The notes under the pieces: model-generated
Seen by the model: the letters and a program-made list of their open reading frames with translations, nothing else
Told to the model about the DNA's origin: nothing
Databases searched by the model: none
Position numbers and translations under genes: made by a program
Origin: Baekduia soli
GTDB taxonomy: Bacteria > Actinomycetota > Thermoleophilia > Solirubrobacterales > Solirubrobacteraceae
Direction of reading: 5' to 3'
Assembly: GCF_007970665.1 (NCBI RefSeq)
Contig: NZ_CP042430.1
Span: forward strand, 744,001-808,000
DNA: 64,000 bases
In this document: positions 59,458-64,000 of the stretch, one piece after another
Layout of the letters: each line of letters opens with the position of its first letter
Numbering within the stretch: the first letter of the stretch is position 1

Positions 59458-60750
59458 TCAGCCGGCGAGCTCGGCGAACGCGGCATGGACGGCGTCCAGG
59501 GTGCGGTCGAGGTGCTCGGAGGTGTGGGCCAGCGACGGGAACCAGGCCTCGAACTGCGACGGCGGCGGGTACACGCCCCGCGCCAGCAGCGCGCGGCACC
59601 ACGCCGCGTAGCCGTCGAGGTCGCAGGCCTGCGCCGCCGGGTAGTCGCGGGGCGGCGTCTCGGAGAAGAAGACCGTCAGCAGCCCGGGGACCGAGACGAC
59701 CGACACGGGCACTCCGACGACCGCGGCCGCGTCGCGCAGGCCGCCGGCCAGCGCCTCGGTCGTGGCGCCCAGGCGCAGGTAGGCCGGCTCGTCGAGCATC
59801 CGCAGCGTCGCCATCCCGGCCGCGACCGCGAGCGGGTTGCCGCTCAGCGTGCCCGCCTGGTAGACGTCGCCCGCCGGAGCGATGTGCTCCATGAGCGACC
59901 GCGCGCCGCCGAAGGCCGCGGCCGGCAGGCCGCCGCCGATGACCTTGCCCATCACGGTCAGGTCGGGCTGGACGCCGTCGCGCTCCTGGGCGCCGCCGGG
60001 GCCGACGCGGAAGCCCGTGATGACCTCGTCGAAGACGAGCAGCGCGCCGTTGTCGTCGGCCTGGTTGCGCAGGAGCTGCAGGAAGCCCTCGACGGGCGGC
60101 ACGAGCCCCATGTTGGCGGGGTAGGGCTCGGCGAGGATCGCGGCGAACTCGTGCTCGGCGCACGCACGCGCGACGGCCTCGCCGTCGTTCCAGTCGACGA
60201 TGATCGTCTCGTGGGCCGCCGACGGCGGCACGCCCGGGCTCGTCGGGATGCCCGCGGTGGCCAGGCCGCTGCCCGCACGGGCCAGCAGGCCGTCGACGTG
60301 GCCGTGGTAGGCGCCGGCGAACTTCAGCAGCGTCGTGCGCCCGGTCGCCGCGCGCGCGAGGCGGATCGCGCTCATCGCGGCCTCCGTGCCCGACGAGGTC
60401 ATCCGGAGCATCTCGACGGCCGGCATGCGCCGCCCGACCTCCTCGGCCAGGTCGATCTCGCCGGCCGTCGGCGCCCCGAACGTCGTCCCGCGGTGGGCGG
60501 CGTCGATGATGGCGGCCAGGATCTCGGGGTGCGCGTGGCCGTGGACGAGCGGGCCCCAGGAGCAGACGTAGTCGATGTAGCGGTTGCCGTCGACGTCGAC
60601 GAGCTCGGCGCCCTCGGCGCGGTCGACGAAGATCGGGTCGCGGCCGATGGCGCGCATCGCCCGCACCGGCGAGTTGACGCCGCCGGGCAGCCGCTGGACC
60701 GCCCGGGCGTAGAGCTCGGCGGACTTGGCGTCGGTGATGGAGACGCTCAC
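59458..60750 (-). CDS. hemL: Glutamate-1-semialdehyde 2,1-aminomutase
   Basis: PLP/PMP enzyme making 5-aminolevulinate in the C5 pathway, 430 residues. RLPGGVNSPVRA near the start, SSGTEAAMSAIRLARA, FDEVITGFRVG and the PLP Lys in VMGKVIGGGLPAAAFGG are all family marks. GTG 60750. It lies in the order hemB, AsnC-like gene, hemL. Confidence 0.96.
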   Translation of the reverse strand: MSVSITDAKSAELYARAVQRLPGGVNSPVRAMRAIGRDPIFVDRAEGAELVDVDGNRYIDYVCSWGPLVHGHAHPEILAAIIDAAHRGTTFGAPTAGEIDLAEEVGRRMPAVEMLRMTSSGTEAAMSAIRLARAATGRTTLLKFAGAYHGHVDGLLARAGSGLATAGIPTSPGVPPSAAHETIIVDWNDGEAVARACAEHEFAAILAEPYPANMGLVPPVEGFLQLLRNQADDNGALLVFDEVITGFRVGPGGAQERDGVQPDLTVMGKVIGGGLPAAAFGGARSLMEHIAPAGDVYQAGTLSGNPLAVAAGMATLRMLDEPAYLRLGATTEALAGGLRDAAAVVGVPVSVVSVPGLLTVFFSETPPRDYPAAQACDLDGYAAWCRALLARGVYPPPSQFEAWFPSLAHTSEHLDRTLDAVHAAFAELAG

Positions 60751-60768
60751 CGGGGACGGCCCCGCCCG

Positions 60769-61833
60769 TCACCCATGGGCCCGCTCCCAGTCCTTGAAGT
60801 CCTCGGTGAAGTACAGGAGGCGGACCTTCTTGAACTCGGTCGACGAGTAGAGCGTCGCGCGGTCCTCCACGCACCCGACCTCGTCGCGCACGGCGTCGAG
60901 GATCGCGTCGCACTCCTCCTTGGAGCGCCCGTGGGCCATCGTGAAGAGCTGGTAGGGCCAGTCGGCGTAGGTCGGGCGCTCGTAGCAGTGGCTGATGCCG
61001 CGGAAGGCCGACATCCGCATCCCCGCCTCGAGCACGCGGTCCTGGGGGACCTTCCAGACGCCCATCCCGTTCGCGCTGAAGCCGGCGCGCCGGTGGAACA
61101 GGATCGCCGCGACGCGGCGCAGCAGCCGGCGCTCGACCATGCCCTCGAGGTGGGCCACGAGCGCGTCGACGGGCATCCCGACCTCGCGGGCGGCGTCGGC
61201 GTAGGGCTCGGAGACGACGGGCAGGTCGCCCTGGGTGGCGCGGATGACCGCGCGGTCGAGCTCGTCGTAGGGCTGGGCCTCGGTCTCGGCCGGCGCGACG
61301 GCCTCCGCGGCCTTGGCCAGCGTCTCCGTGTCGCCCGACATCTCGAGGTCCATGCGGATCTTGAAGAGCTTGAGCGTCGGGAGCATGCGCACCGACTCGG
61401 CCCCGGTCTGGGCCTTGAGGACCTCGAGCGTGCCCTCCAGCCCGAGCGTTGAGTCGGGCTCGGTGGCCACCGTGAACCACATGTTGAACTCGTGGTTGCG
61501 CAGGTAGTTGTGCGAGACGCCGGGGTGGGCGTTGATGATCTTCGCGGGCCGCCACGGGTGCTCGGCGTCGACCTTGGCCGCCACGAGCATGGACGAGTAG
61601 CCCAGCGCGCGCGTGTCGAAGATCGGTGTGACCTGGCGGATGATGCGCTGCTCGATGAGCTCGCGGACGCGGCGCAGCACGACGTCCTCGTCGACGCCCA
61701 GCGCGATGGCGACCTCGGCGTAGGGCCGCGGGACGATCGGGAACGCGCCCTGCATCCGGTCCAGCAGCTGCTTGTCGAACGCGTCCAGCGGGACGGCCGA
61801 GCCGTCCTTGCGTGAGCGGATCTTGGGGGTCAC
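60769..61833 (-). CDS. Siroheme decarboxylase-like AsnC/Lrp protein (AhbA-AhbB fusion type)
   Basis: A 354-residue protein made of two related halves, each a winged helix of AsnC type followed by a ferredoxin-like domain (about 15-165 and 185-340). The second halves contain the histidine-bearing pieces HNYLRNHEFNMWFTV and HCYERPTYADWPYQLFTM, typical of siroheme decarboxylase subunits AhbA and AhbB, which remove acetate carboxyls in the alternative heme route. GTG 61833 overlaps hemB (GTGA). It could instead be a heme-sensing regulator. Confidence 0.78.
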   Translation of the reverse strand: MTPKIRSRKDGSAVPLDAFDKQLLDRMQGAFPIVPRPYAEVAIALGVDEDVVLRRVRELIEQRIIRQVTPIFDTRALGYSSMLVAAKVDAEHPWRPAKIINAHPGVSHNYLRNHEFNMWFTVATEPDSTLGLEGTLEVLKAQTGAESVRMLPTLKLFKIRMDLEMSGDTETLAKAAEAVAPAETEAQPYDELDRAVIRATQGDLPVVSEPYADAAREVGMPVDALVAHLEGMVERRLLRRVAAILFHRRAGFSANGMGVWKVPQDRVLEAGMRMSAFRGISHCYERPTYADWPYQLFTMAHGRSKEECDAILDAVRDEVGCVEDRATLYSSTEFKKVRLLYFTEDFKDWERAHG

Positions 61834-62807
61834 TGCAGCCACTGGGCGGCGTCCTTCGCGTGGTAGGTGATGACGATGTCGGCACCCGCGCGCCGGATCG
61901 CGGTGAGCGTCTCGAGCACCGCCGTGCGCTCGTCGAGATGGCCGGTCGCGGCGGCCGCCTTGATCATGACGTACTCCCCGCCCACGTGGTACGCGGCGAC
62001 GGGCAGGCGGGTCGCCTGCTTGACGCGCCAGAGCACGTCGAGGTAGGGCACGGCGGGCTTGACCATGACGATGTCGGCCCCCTCGCCGACGTCGAGCAGC
62101 ACCTCGCGCAGGGCCTCGTCGCCGTTGGCCGGGTCCATCTGGTAGCTGCGCCGGTCGCCGAAGGCCGGCGTGCTGCCCGCGGCCTCGCGGAACGGCCCGT
62201 AGAACGCCGAGGCGAACTTGGCGCTGTAGGCGATGATCGGGGTGTCGGCGAACCCCTCGTCGTCGAGCGCCTCGCGGATGGCGCCGACGCGCCCGTCCAT
62301 CATGTCGCTCGGCGCGACGGCGGCCGCGCCGGCGCGCGCGTGCGAGACGGCGGTGCGCCCCAGCAGCTCCAGCGTGGCGTCGTTGTCGACGCTGCCGTCG
62401 TCGCGAAGGCGGCCGCAGTGCCCGTGGTCGGTGTACTCGCACAGGCAGACGTCGGTGAGCACGAGCAGCTCGGGGTGCGCGGCGGTGATCGCGCGCACGG
62501 CGAGCTGGACGGCCCCCTCGTCGTCCCAGGCGCCGGTGCCGTCGGCGTCCTTGGCGGCGGGGATGCCGAACAGGATGACCGCGGGGATGCCGAGGGCGTG
62601 CGCCTCGCCGGCCTCGCGCACCACGGAGTCCAGACCGTGGCGGTCCACGCCGGGCATCGACCCGATCGGCGTGCGGCCCTCCAGGCCCTCCTCCACGAAC
62701 AGCGGCAGGACCAGGTCGGAGGGCGCCAGCGTGGTCTCGCGCACGAGGTCGCGCAGGGCGCCGGTGCGGCGCAGGCGGCGCAGACGGGTTCTCGGGAAGG
62801 CGGACAT
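61830..62807 (-). CDS. hemB: Porphobilinogen synthase
   Basis: Joins two 5-aminolevulinate to porphobilinogen. 325 residues: zinc-binding Cys cluster DVCLCEYTDHGHCG, Schiff-base lysines in SAKFASAFYGPFREA and MVKPAVPYLD, and the N-terminal arm (RLRRLRRTGALRDLV). The zinc type is clear from the three Cys. It is the first gene of the tetrapyrrole operon. Confidence 0.96.
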   Translation of the reverse strand: MSAFPRTRLRRLRRTGALRDLVRETTLAPSDLVLPLFVEEGLEGRTPIGSMPGVDRHGLDSVVREAGEAHALGIPAVILFGIPAAKDADGTGAWDDEGAVQLAVRAITAAHPELLVLTDVCLCEYTDHGHCGRLRDDGSVDNDATLELLGRTAVSHARAGAAAVAPSDMMDGRVGAIREALDDEGFADTPIIAYSAKFASAFYGPFREAAGSTPAFGDRRSYQMDPANGDEALREVLLDVGEGADIVMVKPAVPYLDVLWRVKQATRLPVAAYHVGGEYVMIKAAAATGHLDERTAVLETLTAIRRAGADIVITYHAKDAAQWLQ

Positions 62808-62873
62808 GCCCCTCGGAGGGTAGCCCTGCGGGCGTGACCCGCGCCCGCCCGCCCCGGTCCGGGCGCGCCGCGA

Positions 62874-63473
62874 TCAGCGACCGACCGGCCGGTCGCTGCG
62901 CGCCAGCCAGTCCTCGAGCGTCATCGCGAAGATGTCGTGGTCCTCCCAGCGGCCCGCGATGTTGAGGTAGTGCAGGGCTCGGCCCTCACGCCGGAAGCCC
63001 GCCTTCTCCACGACGCGGATCGACCGGATGTTGCGCGGGATGACCGCCGGCTGGACGCGGTGCAGCCCGGCGTGGTCGAACGCGAAGGCGCAGATGAGCT
63101 GCGCGGCCTCCGTGGCGTGCCCGCGCCCGCCCGCCGCGGCGGCCACCCAGTAGCCCAGCGTCGCGTTGCGCCACGCGCCGTGCACCACGTTGCCCAGCGC
63201 GATGCGCCCGATGATCCGGTCGCCGGCCCCGCGGTCCAGGATGGAGAACGCGTAGCCGGTGCCCAGGTCCCAGGCCTCCGCATCGCGACGCAGCGTCTCG
63301 GCCTGGCCGGCGCGGGTGTAGTGGGCCTCGGCGTGCACGGGCTCCCAGGGCTGGGTGTGCTCGCGGTTGGCGGCCACGGCGGCCGCGTACTCGTCGACGT
63401 CGGCGGTGCTCAGCGGGCGGATGGCGGTCGTCCGGCCGTCGAGCCGGATGCGCGGGGGGACGTGGCCGAGCAC
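62874..63473 (-). CDS. GNAT acetyltransferase, RimJ/RimL type
   Basis: A 199-residue acetyl-CoA-dependent transferase: TAIRPLSTADVDEYAAAVAANREHTQPWEP at the start is the RimJ pattern, the acetyl-CoA loop is GGRGHATEAAQLI (Q/R-x2-G-x-G/A), and the end reads NIRSIRVVEKAGFRREG. It may acetylate ribosomal protein N-termini or small molecules. GTG 63473. The ABC-2 permease gene upstream ends 26 bases before it. Confidence 0.88.
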   Translation of the reverse strand: MLGHVPPRIRLDGRTTAIRPLSTADVDEYAAAVAANREHTQPWEPVHAEAHYTRAGQAETLRRDAEAWDLGTGYAFSILDRGAGDRIIGRIALGNVVHGAWRNATLGYWVAAAAGGRGHATEAAQLICAFAFDHAGLHRVQPAVIPRNIRSIRVVEKAGFRREGRALHYLNIAGRWEDHDIFAMTLEDWLARSDRPVGR

Positions 63474-63499
63474 GCCGCGAACGTAGCAGCGGGCGCGCG

Positions 63500-64000
63500 T
63501 CAGGCGAAGCGCTGCAGCCCGAGACGCGCGACGACCGCCCAGCCGGCCACGAGGGCGGCCAGATGCGCCAGCGCGCCGCCCAGACCGCCGGCGCCGTTGA
63601 CCGCGGCGTCCACGGCGTCCAGCGACGCCCGGAAGGGGAAGAGCGCCGAGACCACCCGCAGCACGTCGAAGAGCCCCGGCGCCACCGTCCCGCTGGGCAC
63701 GAGGGCCAGGAACGCGATGGGCAGCGCGAGCAGGATGGCCAGCAGCGACGCGACACGGACCTCGCGGGCCAGCGCGCCGATGGCGGTCCCCAGGGCGCCG
63801 AACGCCAGCCCCCCGGCCGCCAGCGCGACGACCCAGAGCCCGAACCGCCCCCAGTCCAGCGACACGAAGATCGACACGCCGGCCGTCATGACCAGCGTCG
63901 CCGCCGCCGCGCAGGCCGCCGACAGCAGGACCTTCTCGGCCAGCAGCGCCCAGCGCGACACGAGCCCGCGCACGAGCCGGGCGAACGCGTGCTCCTCGCG
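63500..64000 (-). CDS. ABC-2-type permease, 5' part outside the window
   Basis: At least 166 C-terminal residues of an ABC-2 membrane subunit. The reading frame enters from the right edge (EEHAFARLV, then RGLVSRWALLAEK), followed by five or so membrane helices (e.g. SACAAAATLVMTAGVSIFV, LLAILLALPIAFLAL). The SRWALLAEKVL pattern and helix layout match export permeases for drugs or lipids. The matching ATPase would be beyond the window. Confidence 0.82.
   Translation of the reverse strand, partial: REEHAFARLVRGLVSRWALLAEKVLLSAACAAAATLVMTAGVSIFVSLDWGRFGLWVVALAAGGLAFGALGTAIGALAREVRVASLLAILLALPIAFLALVPSGTVAPGLFDVLRVVSALFPFRASLDAVDAAVNGAGGLGGALAHLAALVAGWAVVARLGLQRFA

Overview
The window is very GC-rich, densely packed bacterial DNA, with roughly 60 genes or gene remnants, many GTG and TTG starts, and frequent ATGA or GTGA overlaps. 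The marker genes (rpsF-ssb-rpsR-rplI-dnaB-purA, twin-arginine translocase, split b6c-type cytochrome bc complex, hem cluster, hopanoid-type genes) point to a high-GC actinobacterium. The Thermoleophilia/Solirubrobacterales are the best guess. This is inferred from gene content and style; no taxonomic marker could be searched.

Layout. 1-7.8 kb: a cut-off class E-like sortase, a membrane M28-like protein with a degraded active site, a two-component system coupled to an HtrA-like protease, and a GT20 trehalose-phosphate synthase. 7.9-14.2 kb: rpsF, ssb, a pentapeptide-repeat protein, rpsR, rplI, dnaB, a DnaC/DnaI-like ATPase overlapping dnaB, and purA. 14.3-20.4 kb: nucleotide-sugar genes (hexapeptide acyltransferase, Gfo/Idh/MocA oxidoreductase, UDP-sugar 6-dehydrogenase, UDP-GlcNAc 2-epimerase), a PepSY-like exported protein and a class IV aminotransferase. 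20.6-25.3 kb: an HpnO/HpnA-like pair, an exported protein, and an ABC ATPase and permease that overlap tail to tail.

25.4-49.6 kb is a large catabolic block. It holds an alcohol dehydrogenase with a split AtuA-family protein, and a LysR-controlled operon (tandem-repeat protein of unknown function, ThDP enzyme, frameshifted hydantoinase A, zinc-tailed hydantoinase B, a micro-ORF, a PGDH-C oxidoreductase, E1 alpha and beta). Opposite it lies a second operon (cyclase, isochorismatase-type hydrolase, and a citrate-lyase-like/CoA-transferase fusion). An ICL/PEPM lyase, an enoyl-CoA hydratase and the wreck of an acyl-CoA synthetase follow. The parts fit an uncharacterised route that opens a cyclic or carbamoylated compound, removes nitrogen, activates the acid with CoA and splits it; the substrate cannot be read from sequence.

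49.6-51.9 kb is a decayed island beside tRNA-Lys: a broken tyrosine integrase, a quinone oxidoreductase with different codon use, and a small basic ORF. 52-58.8 kb returns to core functions: TPR protein, tatC (with an unusual insertion), tatA, menaquinone genes and qcrABC. 58.9-62.8 kb is a tetrapyrrole cluster (hemB, a siroheme-decarboxylase-like AsnC protein, hemL). A GNAT acetyltransferase and a cut-off ABC-2 permease end the window.

Two kinds of gene start recur. Some genes have a TANNNT box only 7-13 bases before the start codon and no Shine-Dalgarno (purA, dnaB, the 15.03 kb divergent pair), which suggests leaderless mRNA. Others have a clear GGAGG.
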